This document shows, piece by piece, positions 33,859 to 43,132 of a DNA stretch of 64,000 nt (position 1 is its first letter; the number at the start of each line of letters is the position of its first letter). The stretch is from assembly GCA_018241265.1 (NCBI GenBank), contig JAFEEF010000006.1, forward strand, positions 66,112 to 130,111, in the 5' to 3' direction. Source of the DNA: Pseudomonadota bacterium. Lineage in GTDB: Bacteria > Pseudomonadota > Gammaproteobacteria > Burkholderiales > Burkholderiaceae_C. Position numbers and translations under genes: made by a program. A model generated the notes under the pieces. The model had not been told where the DNA came from. It did no database searches and worked only from the letters and a program-made list of their open reading frames with translations.

Positions 33859-33864
33859 AATCTA
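33859..33864 (-). promoter_or_regulatory. -10-like TAGATT, seven bases before the pirin ATG
   Basis: The minus strand reads CTAGATTTGTACGCATG. The hexamer ends seven bases before the ATG and there is no purine-rich ribosome site between them. Confidence 0.5.
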
Positions 33865-33979
33865 GCGCCGACCCGCCACAATGGAAGGCTCGCGGCTTGC
33901 ACGGCGTCGTGAAAGCATTTGAATCGACGCGTCGGCGCCGCGCGCCGTCAGATCCTGCCCACGAAGGAGACCTACGCTC

Positions 33980-34591
33980 ATGAAGCTCTACTACAGCCCC
34001 GGCGCCTGCTCGCTGTCGCCCCACATCGTCCTGCGCGAAAGCGGCCTGGCGTTCGACGCGGTGCGCGCCAGCACCAAGACCCACCAGCTCGACGACGGCA
34101 CCGACTACTACACGATCAATTCCAAGGGCCAGGTGCCGCTGCTCGAGCTGGACAGCGGCGAGCGTCTCAGCGAAGGCCCGGCGATCGTGCAGTACATCGC
34201 CGACCAGGCGCCCGACAAGAAGCTCGCGCCGGCCAACGGCACGATGGGTCGCTACCGCGTGCAGGAGTGGCTGAACTTCATCACCAGCGAGCTGCACAAG
34301 ACGATGGGCAACCTCTTCAACCCGGCGACGCCCGAGGACGCGAAGCAGATGTTCCGCGACCGCACGCTCGCCAAGCTGAAGTGGGTCGACGACCGCCTCG
34401 CAGGGAAGAACTACCTGATGGGCGACGCCTTCACGATCGCCGACGCCTACCTCTTCACCGTGACGAACTGGACCCAGTACATCGGCGTCGACATCTCCGG
34501 CCTGAAGAACCTGTCGGCCTTCCAGGCGCGCATGGCGGCGCGCCCGGCAGTGCAGGAGGCGCTGCGCGCCGAAGGGCTGCTGAAGTCATGA
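33980..34591 (+). CDS. gstA: Glutathione S-transferase (GstA/beta class)
   Basis: A 203-aa beta-class GST. MKLYYSPGACSLSPHIVLRE at the start holds the Cys10 and Ser/His residues of bacterial GSTs; QVPLLELDSGERLSEGPAIVQYIAD has the cis-Pro and the Glu-Ser/Gly glutathione contacts. The helical C-terminal domain includes SIADAYLFTV-type FTIADAYLF. It would conjugate or reduce electrophiles in the cytoplasm. AGGAG before the ATG is good. The next gene overlaps its stop by four bases. Confidence 0.92.
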   Translation: MKLYYSPGACSLSPHIVLRESGLAFDAVRASTKTHQLDDGTDYYTINSKGQVPLLELDSGERLSEGPAIVQYIADQAPDKKLAPANGTMGRYRVQEWLNFITSELHKTMGNLFNPATPEDAKQMFRDRTLAKLKWVDDRLAGKNYLMGDAFTIADAYLFTVTNWTQYIGVDISGLKNLSAFQARMAARPAVQEALRAEGLLKS

Positions 34592-34950
34592 TGCGCCCGG
34601 CGCGGCTTGCCCTCGCGGCCGCCGCGCTCGCCATGGCCGGCGCAGCCGGCGCGACGCCCGCGGCGGGCCGCTACGACGCGCAGTTCTGCGTCGCGCTGTC
34701 GGCGCAGGCGCCGCGTTGCGGACCGGTCGAAGTCGCGCTCGGCGCCGACGGCGCGGCGATCGTGCGCGCCGCCGACATCGTCTACGTGCTGCGCCTCCGG
34801 CCGACGGAACTCGACCTCGTGCTGATGCAGGGAACGATGCAGCTCGACGAGTTCACCGTGCCGTACCGCTGGGTCGGCGATGCGTTGCACTTCGCCGACG
34901 ACGAGAAGAGCGCACGCTACGAAGTGCGCTTCGGCAAGCGTCGGCCTTGA
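34588..34950 (+). CDS. Small exported protein of unknown function
   Basis: A 120-aa protein with a signal peptide (about 1-22, ending AGAAGA) and two Cys in the mature part (QFCVALSAQAPRCG) that could form a disulphide. The rest is beta-rich with an alternating pattern (VYVLRLRPTELDLVLMQGTMQLDEFTV). I cannot name a family. The ATG overlaps the GST stop in an ATGA, so its translation is coupled to GST. It ends one base before the yejF stop on the other strand. Confidence 0.65.
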   Translation: MMRPARLALAAAALAMAGAAGATPAAGRYDAQFCVALSAQAPRCGPVEVALGADGAAIVRAADIVYVLRLRPTELDLVLMQGTMQLDEFTVPYRWVGDALHFADDEKSARYEVRFGKRRP

Positions 34951-36540
34951 TCAGGCCATCTGCGCGGCCGCGAGCAACGCCTGGGTATAAGGCGCCTGCG
35001 GCGCGCTGAAGAGCTGCTCGGCCTCGCCTTCCTCGACGACGTCGCCGTCCTTCATCACGATCACGCGGTGCGACATCGCGCGCACCACCGCGAGGTCGTG
35101 GCTGATGAAGATGTAGCTCATGCCGTAGTGGCGCTGTAGGTCGGCGAGCAGCCTCAGCACCTGCTGCTGCACCGACACGTCGAGCGCCGACGTCGGCTCG
35201 TCGAGCACCAGCACTTCGGGCTGCAACACGACGGCGCGCGCGATCGCGATGCGCTGACGCTGGCCGCCGGAGAACTCGTGCGGATAGCGCTGCAGCACGT
35301 CGGCGACGCCGGTCGCGGCGCTCAGGCCGACTTCGGCGAGCATGTCCAGCACGCGCTGCTCGCGCTCGGCGGCCGACAGCTCGGGGCGGTGCAGCGCCAG
35401 GCCTTCGCCGACGATCTGGCCCACCGTCATGCGCGGGCTGAGCGATGCGAACGGATCCTGGAACACCACCTGCATGCGCCGCCGCATGCCGCGCAGCACG
35501 CGACGATCGGCGTTGTCGATGCGCGCGCCGTCGAGCGCGACGCTGCCCGCCGCGATCGGCTGCAGCGCGAGCAGCGCCATGCCGAGCGTCGTCTTGCCCG
35601 AGCCCGATTCGCCGACGATGCCTAGCGTCTCGCCGCGCCGCAGCGTCAAGGTCGCCCGGCGCACCGCCGAGAACTGGACCTTGCGCAGCCACCCTTGCGG
35701 AATCGCGAACTCGACCGCGACGTCGCGCGCCGTGACGACCTCGGGCGCATCTGCCAGCACCGTCTGCACGACGCGCTCGGGGCGGCTCGCGAGCAGCCGC
35801 TGCGTGTACGGATGCTGCGGCGCGGCGAACACGCGCGCGGTATCGCCGAGCTCGACGAGACGGCCGCGCTCCATCACGCCGACGCGGTGCGTGAAGCGGC
35901 GCACGAGGTTCAGGTCGTGCGTGATGAAGAGCAGCGCCATGCCCATCTCGGCCTGCAGCCCGTCGAGCAGCGCGAGGATCTGCGCCTGGATCGTCACGTC
36001 GAGCGCGGTCGTCGGCTCGTCGCAGATGAGCAGCCTCGGCCGGCACGCCAGCGCCATCGCGATCATCGCGCGCTGGCGCTGGCCGCCGGAGAGCTGGTGC
36101 GGATAGGCATCGACGCGGCGCTCCGGGTCGGGGATGCCGGTCTTCGCGAGCAGCTCGATCGCACGCACGCGCGCCGCGTTCGGCCGCAACGCCTCGTGCA
36201 GTTCGAGCACCTCGGCGATCTGGTTGCCGACGGTGAACAGCGGGTTCAGCGCCGTCATCGGCTCCTGGAAGATCATCGCGATGTCGCCGCCGCGCAGGCC
36301 GCGCATCTCGCGCTCGCTCTTGGTCGTCAGCTCCTGGCCGTCGTAGCGGATCGAACCGGTCGTCACGGCCGCATCGACGAGACGCAGCACCGACAGCGCG
36401 GTGATCGACTTGCCCGACCCCGACTCGCCGACGAGCGCGAACTTCTCGGCCGGTGCGATCGCGAACGACACGTCGTCGACGACCGTCGACGTGCCGAAGC
36501 GCACGCTCAGACGATCGACCTGCAGCAGAGGCGCCGTCAT
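34951..36540 (-). CDS. yejF: Peptide ABC transporter ATP-binding protein YejF (fused pair of ATPases)
   Basis: A 529-aa protein with two full ABC domains. The first has GESGSGKS (39-46), a LSGGQRQR signature and [12 protein letters not shown]; the second has GESGSGKT (about 323-330), FSGGQRQR and [11 protein letters not shown]. This is the usual YejF fusion that powers uptake of peptides such as microcin C. Its start overlaps yejE in an ATGA. Both sites look catalytically intact. It is the last gene of the yejABEF run. Confidence 0.95.
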   Translation of the reverse strand: MTAPLLQVDRLSVRFGTSTVVDDVSFAIAPAEKFALVGESGSGKSITALSVLRLVDAAVTTGSIRYDGQELTTKSEREMRGLRGGDIAMIFQEPMTALNPLFTVGNQIAEVLELHEALRPNAARVRAIELLAKTGIPDPERRVDAYPHQLSGGQRQRAMIAMALACRPRLLICDEPTTALDVTIQAQILALLDGLQAEMGMALLFITHDLNLVRRFTHRVGVMERGRLVELGDTARVFAAPQHPYTQRLLASRPERVVQTVLADAPEVVTARDVAVEFAIPQGWLRKVQFSAVRRATLTLRRGETLGIVGESGSGKTTLGMALLALQPIAAGSVALDGARIDNADRRVLRGMRRRMQVVFQDPFASLSPRMTVGQIVGEGLALHRPELSAAEREQRVLDMLAEVGLSAATGVADVLQRYPHEFSGGQRQRIAIARAVVLQPEVLVLDEPTSALDVSVQQQVLRLLADLQRHYGMSYIFISHDLAVVRAMSHRVIVMKDGDVVEEGEAEQLFSAPQAPYTQALLAAAQMA

Positions 36541-37622
36541 GATTTGCGGGTGTCGAAAGCGTCGCGCAAGGCGTCGCCGATGAAGGTCAGCAAGAGCATC
36601 GTCACGACCAGCAGCGCGAACGTCGGGAAGATGATCCACCACGCATCGAGGTTGGCCTTGCCTTGCCGCACGAGGTCGCCGAGCGACGGCACGCTCGGAG
36701 GGACGCCGAGGCCGAGGAAATCGAGCGCGACGAGGCTGAGCACCGCCGCGCTCATGCGGAACGGCAGGAAGGTGATCATCGGCGTCAGCGAATTGGGCAG
36801 CACGTGGCGCCAGATGATCTGGCGGTTCGACAGGCCGAGCGCGCGCGCCGCCTTGACGAACTCGAGCGAGCGGTTGCGCAGGAACTCGGCGCGCGTGTAG
36901 TCCGCCAGGCCCACCCAGCCGAACAGCGACAGCAGCACCAGCAGCAGCCCGATCGACGGCTGGAAGATCGACGCGAAGATGATCAGCAGGTAGAGCTCGG
37001 GGATCGACGTCCAGATCTCGATCAGCCGCTGCAGGGTCAGGTCGACGCGGCCGGCGAAATAGCCCTGGATCGCGCCGGCGAAGAGCCCGAGCACGACGCC
37101 GATGCCGGTGAGGGCGAACGCGAACAGGATGCTGACGCGAAAGCCGTAGAGCAGCCGCGCGACGATGTCGCGCCCGGATGCATCGGTGCCCAGCCAGTTG
37201 CGCGCACTCGGCGGCGCCGGGTTCGGCTCCTTCTGGTAGTAGGCGACCGAGGTGGCCGAATGCGGGTTCGGCGGCCGGATCATCCAGTTGCCCGGCTCGG
37301 CGAAGTGGGCGACGATCAGCGGATCGGTCCAGTCGGTCGCGGTGCGGAAATCGCCGCCGAGAGCGACCTCGGGCGGATTCGAGAAGATCGGAAAGTAGAG
37401 CTCGCCGCGGTAGCTCGCGACCAGCGGCCGGTCGTTGCTGAGCACCTCGGCGAGCGCACTGACGACGAGCATCGCCGCGAAGATCCACAGCGACCAGTAG
37501 CCGAAGCGATTGCGCTTGAAGCGCTGCCACGCACGCTGGTTCGGCGACATCGGCCGCGCGGTGCCCACGGTCGTGTGCACGACCGCATGCGGCACGCCGG
37601 CGGGCAACGGATCGACGGCCAT
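36537..37622 (-). CDS. yejE: Peptide ABC transporter permease YejE
   Basis: A 361-aa inner-membrane permease of the OppC type. A single helix near 45-65 is followed by an extended periplasmic stretch with NWLGTDASGRDIVARLLYG, the family marker, and by five helices with the EAA loop segment VKAARALGLSNRQIIWRHVLPNSLTP contacting the ATPase. It pairs with YejB. The ATG shares one base with the yejB stop (TGATG at 37622). Confidence 0.94.
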   Translation of the reverse strand: MAVDPLPAGVPHAVVHTTVGTARPMSPNQRAWQRFKRNRFGYWSLWIFAAMLVVSALAEVLSNDRPLVASYRGELYFPIFSNPPEVALGGDFRTATDWTDPLIVAHFAEPGNWMIRPPNPHSATSVAYYQKEPNPAPPSARNWLGTDASGRDIVARLLYGFRVSILFAFALTGIGVVLGLFAGAIQGYFAGRVDLTLQRLIEIWTSIPELYLLIIFASIFQPSIGLLLVLLSLFGWVGLADYTRAEFLRNRSLEFVKAARALGLSNRQIIWRHVLPNSLTPMITFLPFRMSAAVLSLVALDFLGLGVPPSVPSLGDLVRQGKANLDAWWIIFPTFALLVVTMLLLTFIGDALRDAFDTRKS

Positions 37623-38650
37623 CACTTGCCCACCGCGTGGTACTGCACGCGCGGATCGACGACCACGTACATCACGTCGGCGATCAGCTTGACCGCCAGG
37701 CCGATCAGCGTGAAGAGATACAGCGACCCGAGCACCACCGGATAGTCGCGCCGCACGATCGACTCGTAGCTCAGAAGCCCGAGGCCGTCGAGCGAGAACA
37801 GGCTCTCGATCAAGAGCGATCCGGCGAAGAAGGCGCCGACGAAGGCCGCCGGAAAGCCGGTGACGATCGGGATCATCGCGTTGCGCAGCATGTGCTTCCA
37901 CAGCACGCGCTGCTGCGACAGCCCCTTGGCGCGCGCGACCAGCACGTACTGCTTGCGCATCTCCTCGATGAAGGTGTTCTTCGTCAGCATCGTCATCTCG
38001 GCGAAGCTGCCGATCACGAGGCAGGTCAGCGGCAGGGTCAGGTGCCAGAAGTAGTCGCGGATGCGCGCCGGCCACGCCAGCTCGACCCAGTTGTCCGACG
38101 TCAACCCGCGCAGCGGAAAGAGCTCCCAGAACGTGCCGCCGGCGAACAGCACGATCAGGAACACGCCGAGCACGAAGCCGGGGATCGCGAAGCCGAGCAG
38201 CACGACGAGCGTCGTCAATGCGTCGAAGCGCGAGCCTTCGCGCACCGCCTTGGCGATGCCGAGCGGGATCGAGATCAGGTAGCTGATCAGGAAGGTCCAC
38301 AGGCCCAGGCTGATCGAGACCGGCAGCTTCTCCTTGATCAAGGTCCAGACGTCCTTGTTCTGCATGAAGCTGCGGCCCAGGTCGAAGCGGGCGAAGTTCC
38401 ACAGCATCTCGACATAGCGGACGTGCGCAGGCTTGTCGAAGCCGTAGAGCTTCTTCAGCTCGGCGATCTGCTTCGCGTCGGTGTCGCCGCGCGCGCGGTA
38501 GGCGCCGCCGCCTGCACTCAAGCGCGATTGCGCCATCACCTGCTCGACCGGGCCGCCGGGCACGAACTGGATCACGACGAAGGTGACCGTCAGCACGCCG
38601 ATCAGGGTCGGCAGCATCAGCAAGAGGCGCTTGAGGATGTAGCTCAGCAT
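37622..38650 (-). CDS. yejB: Peptide ABC transporter permease YejB
   Basis: A 342-aa inner-membrane permease of the OppB type. MLSYILKRLLLMLPTLIGVLTVTFVVIQFVPGGP is the standard first helix and loop; the EAA segment (LVARAKGLSQQRVLWKHMLRNAMIP) is present near the middle. It pairs with YejE. The gene starts six bases after the yejA stop, as part of one operon. Confidence 0.95.
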   Translation of the reverse strand: MLSYILKRLLLMLPTLIGVLTVTFVVIQFVPGGPVEQVMAQSRLSAGGGAYRARGDTDAKQIAELKKLYGFDKPAHVRYVEMLWNFARFDLGRSFMQNKDVWTLIKEKLPVSISLGLWTFLISYLISIPLGIAKAVREGSRFDALTTLVVLLGFAIPGFVLGVFLIVLFAGGTFWELFPLRGLTSDNWVELAWPARIRDYFWHLTLPLTCLVIGSFAEMTMLTKNTFIEEMRKQYVLVARAKGLSQQRVLWKHMLRNAMIPIVTGFPAAFVGAFFAGSLLIESLFSLDGLGLLSYESIVRRDYPVVLGSLYLFTLIGLAVKLIADVMYVVVDPRVQYHAVGK

Positions 38651-38656
38651 GTCGGT

Positions 38657-40609
38657 TCAGCGCTTGGCAAGGTCCTTCATCCACCACGTCGAGATCGGCC
38701 AGGCGAGTTCAGGGGAGACATCGGGCGCCTGATCGGTCGTGAAGTACTTCGGGACCACGGCCGGGATGCCGAACTTGTTCCAGTACGTGGCCAGCTCGGT
38801 GTCGCTGTACAAGTCCGGGACTTGCCAGTAGTTCCACATCACGATCCGATCCAACGCGCGGCAGGCATCGCGGAACGCGGCCATCGACCGCGCCGTCTGC
38901 ATCGCCTCCAGCACGTGATCGACCGCCGGGCTGCGGACGCCCCGTGCGTTGTCGCTGCCGTCGATCACGGCCGCCTTGCTGCCGTAGATTCCCAGCATGT
39001 CGCCTGCCGACGGCAACGAGAAAGAGGGTTCGACGATCGTCACCATATCGAAGTCGAACTTCTCGAGGCGACGCAGGAACAGCGCGAAATCGACCTTGCG
39101 ATCGCGCAACACGATGCCCAGCTTGTCGAGGCTGTAGCGCCACGCGTTCATCCTCACATCGTCGTCCTGCGACGACGGCTCGAGATATTCGATCTCGAAG
39201 CGCTGTCCGCTTGCGTTGTACAGCCAACCGTCGCTGCCGAGCTTCCAGCCGGCTGCGCTCAGCAGATCGCGCGCCTTCAGCAGGTTGCGGCGCAGGGCGC
39301 CTGTGTCGGTATCGGTGCGCGGTGCGACATAGGCTGGCCCGAACACCTCCTTCGGCAACGACGATCGAAACGGCTCGAGCAACTGCACCTCACCTGCCGA
39401 CGGCACGCCTTGCGCCGCGAAGTCGGAGTTGTTGAAGATGCTGTTGGCTCGCTTGTACAGGTGGTAGCGATCGTTGTTCTCGAAGTCGTAGCTCAGGTTG
39501 AGGGCCTGGCGGACACGGATGTCCTGGAACAGCGGCCGGCGCAGGTTGAGGTAGTACGACTGCAAGCCTTGCCCCGAGCCCGATGAGAAGGCCGTCTTGA
39601 CGATCTCCCCATCGTCCCACTTGGCACCGCGTATCTTGCGCACCCAGGTACGGGCACTGTAGATCTTCAGGATGTCGTATTCGCCGGCGCGGAATGCTTC
39701 GTTGGCGACGTCCAAGTCCTGGTAGAAGCGGTAGACGACGCGATCGAAGTTGAAGAAGCCGCGCCGCATCGGCAGGTCTCGCGCCCAGTAGTCGGCGTTG
39801 CGCTTGAATTCGATGCGGCGACCCCCTTCGGCCGCGGCGATCGTGTAGGCGCCCGTCATCAGCGGATATTCGCTCACGATCTCGTCGAACCGCTTGTGCG
39901 TGCCGTCCGCCTTCAGTCCCCACTTGTGCGAGAACACATACAGCTTCGTACCGATCTTGAACAGCGCGTCGTCGCTCTGCTGCGTGAGTTCGAAGCGGAT
40001 GGTTCGCGCATCGACCGGCACGGCGCGCGCGACGCCCGACAAAGGGGCACTGTAGGACGGCAACGCCTGGGGGCTGGTCAGGCAGTCGAAGCTGTACTTG
40101 ACGTCGTCGGCCGTTACCGGATCGCCATTGGAAAACCGGGCCTGCGCTCGGATGCGGAAGATGATCGAACTCTTGTCCGGCGCAATCTGCATCGCCTCCG
40201 CGAGCAGGCAATACATGGTCTGCGTCTCGTCGGCGCTGAGCGCGGCGAGCGTCTCCATCATGTAGATGCCGATCCCGGCGGGCGCGTTGCCGAGGATCGT
40301 GAAGATATTGAACTTGTCGAAGCTCGTGCGCCGGTCCGGATTCGAGAGGTACAGCGTGCCGCCCTTCGGCGCATCCGGCTTCACGTAGTCGAAGTGGGTG
40401 AAGTCGGCACCGTACTTCGGCGGCTCGCCGAAAGCCGCATAGGCGGTGATCCACGGCGCGTCGGACGCCGGCGCCGGACCTGGCGGCGGGTCGTCGCGCG
40501 CCGGCGTGGCTGCGCGTACGGCCCAGCCGCCTCCGGCACCGACGACAGCCAGCGCGTATCGTCCCGCCGCGGCCAGCCAGCCGCGCCGTGCCTGTCGCAG
40601 CTCCTTCAC
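38657..40609 (-). CDS. yejA: Peptide ABC transporter substrate-binding protein YejA
   Basis: A 650-aa SBP family 5 protein. A twin-arginine-like or Sec signal (about 1-35, QARRGWLAAAGRYALAVVG) precedes a family-5 body: PAGIGIYMMETLAAL, RFSNGDPVTADDVKYSFDCL and VRQALNLSYDFE. YejA delivers oligopeptides to YejBEF. The frame starts with GTG at 40609, four bases inside the upstream thioredoxin-fold gene (GTGA), and has no ATG before the signal peptide. The upstream frame stays open well beyond this point, but that region codes for the thioredoxin protein in another frame. Confidence 0.92.
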   Translation of the reverse strand: MKELRQARRGWLAAAGRYALAVVGAGGGWAVRAATPARDDPPPGPAPASDAPWITAYAAFGEPPKYGADFTHFDYVKPDAPKGGTLYLSNPDRRTSFDKFNIFTILGNAPAGIGIYMMETLAALSADETQTMYCLLAEAMQIAPDKSSIIFRIRAQARFSNGDPVTADDVKYSFDCLTSPQALPSYSAPLSGVARAVPVDARTIRFELTQQSDDALFKIGTKLYVFSHKWGLKADGTHKRFDEIVSEYPLMTGAYTIAAAEGGRRIEFKRNADYWARDLPMRRGFFNFDRVVYRFYQDLDVANEAFRAGEYDILKIYSARTWVRKIRGAKWDDGEIVKTAFSSGSGQGLQSYYLNLRRPLFQDIRVRQALNLSYDFENNDRYHLYKRANSIFNNSDFAAQGVPSAGEVQLLEPFRSSLPKEVFGPAYVAPRTDTDTGALRRNLLKARDLLSAAGWKLGSDGWLYNASGQRFEIEYLEPSSQDDDVRMNAWRYSLDKLGIVLRDRKVDFALFLRRLEKFDFDMVTIVEPSFSLPSAGDMLGIYGSKAAVIDGSDNARGVRSPAVDHVLEAMQTARSMAAFRDACRALDRIVMWNYWQVPDLYSDTELATYWNKFGIPAVVPKYFTTDQAPDVSPELAWPISTWWMKDLAKR

Positions 40610-42240
40610 GCGCTCTGCTTGGCCGCCGGCTTGAAGACGCCTTCGCAAGTCGCGCGCTGCGGGTCGCCCGCCGGCAGGCGCTTGCAGACACCGTCGAGCT
40701 GGGTTTCGAGCCGCTTCACGGTCGCGCTGTGCGCGCCGCCTTTGTTCCAGTCGAGCAGCCGCTTGCCGATGCGCTGGAGCGAATGGCCGCTGCGCTCGTA
40801 GAACGCGTCCGGCATCTTGGCGGCTTCGGCCAGCACCTGGCTCGCCGCCTGCTCGATGCGCGCGTCGTCGGTCGGCGCCATCTCGACCAGCGCGCCGACA
40901 TAGCCGGCGCCCCATTGCAGCCGCGTCGCCGGGCCTTCGCTCTTCGCATAGGCCTCCTCGGCCCAGTGCAGCGCCTCGGTCTTGTCGCCGCGCTGCTTGG
41001 CGTTGCTCGCCAACGCCAGCATCAGGTAGTACGGCGAATGGCTCTTCGCGAGGTTGGCCTTCAGCAAGGCGTCCGATTCGCCGTCGAGGCCGGCGTCGGT
41101 CAGCAGGTAGGCGTCGCTCGTGATGACGGCCTGGCGCTCGTAGCCGTTCGTGATCTCCTTGTCGTCGGCCGCGACGCGCGCGCGGATGTCGGCGATGAGC
41201 GATGCCGGCAGCGCGACCTTGACCGGCGGCGCGCCCTTCGCGGGCTTGGCCACATCGACGCGCGCCAGGTCGACGCGCGCGATCAGCGCGCTGCTGCGGT
41301 CGGCGCGCGACAGCGTCGTATCGGCCGCGAGGCGCTGCAGTGCGGCGTCGTAGGCGGCCGCGACATCGGCGCGCGCGCCCTTCGCGGTCGTCGCGCGGGT
41401 CAGCTCGGCGGACGTGTTGGTCAGCACGTCGGCCTGCGCGCGCGCCGCGGCCGGATCGGCCAGCACCTTCAGCAGCACCGCCTTGCCGGCCGCATCGGGC
41501 TTGCCCTTGCCATCGGCTTCGGCGAGCGCCTTCAGGTGCAGGCGCGTCTGCACGTCGGCGAGATCGGCCGGGCAGGCCGCGGCCAATTGCTTCAGCACCG
41601 CGCCGGTGCCGTCCTTCGGCACGAGCTGCTGCTCGTCGGTGTCCCACGAATAGAACGCGAGCAAGCGCCAGTCGTTCGGCGTCAGCCCCTTGCCGCCGGC
41701 CTTGGCTTGCGCCAGCACGTCCTTGACCGGCCGCTGCGCGTTCATGCCGAGCGTCAGCACCTGGGTGTAGCGCTCCGGCTCGACCTCGCCCGGCAGCCGC
41801 GTCAACTCGGCGCCTTGCGGGTTGAACAGCACCATCGTCGGATAGCCGCTCACCTTGAAGCGCGCGCCGATCTTCTGCGCGCCCGGGCTGTCGCCGTCGA
41901 CGTAGACCGGCACGAAGGCCTTGGAGCGCTCGATGAAGTCCTGCCGGTTGAACAGTGTCGCCTTGACCTGATTGCAGGGCGGGCACCACTTGGCGCCCCA
42001 GTAGACGAACACCGGCTTGTTGGCGGCCTTCGCGGCCGCGAACGCGGCATCGACATCGGCGTCGCTCGCCGCCTGGCGCCAGGCGATGCCGGCGTCGTGC
42101 GGCGCGGCCGACGCGGCCAGCTCCGTGGTCGACGGCGCGGCCGGCGAGCCGGCGCTCGCGTTGAAGGCCGACGCGGCGGCCGGCAGGAATGTGGCGGCCG
42201 CGCATGCAGCGGCTGCGACCAGGGACCGTTGGAACCTCAT
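40606..42240 (-). CDS. Exported thioredoxin-fold protein with long C-terminal helical domain
   Basis: A 544-aa periplasmic protein. Residues 1-25 form a signal peptide. A thioredoxin domain (about 55-165) has the redox site WCPPCN with C86 and C89, and the cis-Pro in GYPTM. The remaining 380 residues are Ala-rich helices with TPR-like pattern, unusual in length. It may be a disulphide reductase fused to a protein-interaction domain. It heads the yej operon with a GTGA overlap to yejA, which suggests a role in peptide or transporter maturation, as inference. Confidence 0.8.
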   Translation of the reverse strand: MRFQRSLVAAAACAAATFLPAAASAFNASAGSPAAPSTTELAASAAPHDAGIAWRQAASDADVDAAFAAAKAANKPVFVYWGAKWCPPCNQVKATLFNRQDFIERSKAFVPVYVDGDSPGAQKIGARFKVSGYPTMVLFNPQGAELTRLPGEVEPERYTQVLTLGMNAQRPVKDVLAQAKAGGKGLTPNDWRLLAFYSWDTDEQQLVPKDGTGAVLKQLAAACPADLADVQTRLHLKALAEADGKGKPDAAGKAVLLKVLADPAAARAQADVLTNTSAELTRATTAKGARADVAAAYDAALQRLAADTTLSRADRSSALIARVDLARVDVAKPAKGAPPVKVALPASLIADIRARVAADDKEITNGYERQAVITSDAYLLTDAGLDGESDALLKANLAKSHSPYYLMLALASNAKQRGDKTEALHWAEEAYAKSEGPATRLQWGAGYVGALVEMAPTDDARIEQAASQVLAEAAKMPDAFYERSGHSLQRIGKRLLDWNKGGAHSATVKRLETQLDGVCKRLPAGDPQRATCEGVFKPAAKQSA

Positions 42241-42278
42241 GAGTACTCCAGAACCCGGCGAAAGTCCGCAAGTGTGCA

Positions 42279-42998
42279 TCAGGTCGCGGAGTCGGGGTCC
42301 AGCGCCGGCGGATCTCCGGGATCGCCGAGATGGCGCTGGTCGAGATCGAGCGTGCCCTCGACCGGCGTCGCGCGCGCCAGCGCGAGCCAGGTCTGGAACC
42401 CCGGCGGCACCGGCGTGCGCCGCGGCGCCGGCCGGGCGACCTCGAACGCCGCGTCGCCGGCCACCAGCACGCCGCACTCCGGCGGAATCTCGTCCGGCTC
42501 GGCGATGCCGGCCCGGATCACGTACCAGCACTCGCCGAGCTGCAGGTAGGCCGCGCGCTTCTGCGGGCTGCGCAGGTCGGAGAGCAGGTCGGAACGCTGC
42601 ACCTTGATCTCGTGCACGACCGGCTGCAGGTAAGCCTCGACCGTCGTGTGGCGCACCGAATAGACGTCGGGCATCGCCATCACCCAGCCGCTTTCGACCT
42701 TCGCGCGCAGGCTGAGGCCCCGCCAGGCGATGCGGCCGGCGCGCTGCATCTCGCGCGCGACGCGCTCGACGAGCAGCTCGTGCGGATCGCGCCGCGCCCG
42801 GTTGCGCGCCAGCGTCTCGGCGAGCATCGCGATGCCGGCGTCGGTGACGCGCAGCGTCTCGCGGCCGGCCGCGTCCCAGACCCGTTCGAGCAGGCCGGCG
42901 GCGAGCAGCTCGATCTCGATCAGGTCGCGGCACGGCCAGCCGGCGGAGCGCCAGACGTCGCGCAGGCGCCGGCGGTGCGTCGCGGAGGGCATCAGCAT
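42279..42998 (-). CDS. PD-(D/E)XK nuclease-like protein (MmcB-type DNA repair family candidate)
   Basis: A 239-aa protein. The core MPDVYSVRHTTVEAYLQPVVHEIKVQRSDLLSD has D111, then E130 and K132 with the usual spacing of a PD-(D/E)XK active site, as in MmcB-type repair nucleases. The N-terminal 70 residues form a winged-helix-like region (RDLIEIELLAAGLLERV...RVTDAGIAMLAETL). It could be a stand-alone repair nuclease or a restriction-like enzyme; no methylase is nearby. TACACT ends seven bases before the ATG on the minus strand, without a Shine-Dalgarno sequence. Confidence 0.6.
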   Translation of the reverse strand: MLMPSATHRRRLRDVWRSAGWPCRDLIEIELLAAGLLERVWDAAGRETLRVTDAGIAMLAETLARNRARRDPHELLVERVAREMQRAGRIAWRGLSLRAKVESGWVMAMPDVYSVRHTTVEAYLQPVVHEIKVQRSDLLSDLRSPQKRAAYLQLGECWYVIRAGIAEPDEIPPECGVLVAGDAAFEVARPAPRRTPVPPGFQTWLALARATPVEGTLDLDQRHLGDPGDPPALDPDSAT

Positions 42999-43005
42999 GC
43001 GCGCA

Positions 43006-43011
43006 AGTGTA
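43006..43011 (-). promoter_or_regulatory. -10-like TACACT, seven bases before an ATG
   Basis: The minus strand reads CCTACACTTGCGCGCATG. The hexamer ends seven bases before the 42998 ATG and no ribosome site intervenes. Confidence 0.45.
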
Positions 43012-43077
43012 GGCAGCAGGGGCTGGCCCGGAACTTGATGGCATCCCTGCGGTCCACCGTGCCGCGTCGGCCGCCGT

Positions 43078-43083
43078 TAGCAT
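43078..43083 (+). promoter_or_regulatory. -10-like TAGCAT of the polyamine-binding protein gene
   Basis: GTTAGCAT lies about 50 bases before the ATG at 43133. The same hexamer is found at pcaQ and the adenosyltransferase gene. No clear -35 is visible. Confidence 0.35.
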
Positions 43084-43132
43084 CTGCGCCGACGCAGCGC
43101 CCCCTCCATCAACCACTCCGATCAGGACTCGC

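Noticed and set aside
38657-42271. A single 1204-codon minus-strand frame covering yejA and the gene upstream
   Set aside because: Only its C-terminal half is protein-like (YejA). The upstream half is Arg/Ala-rich, out of frame with the thioredoxin-fold gene and without domains, so it is a high-GC open frame.
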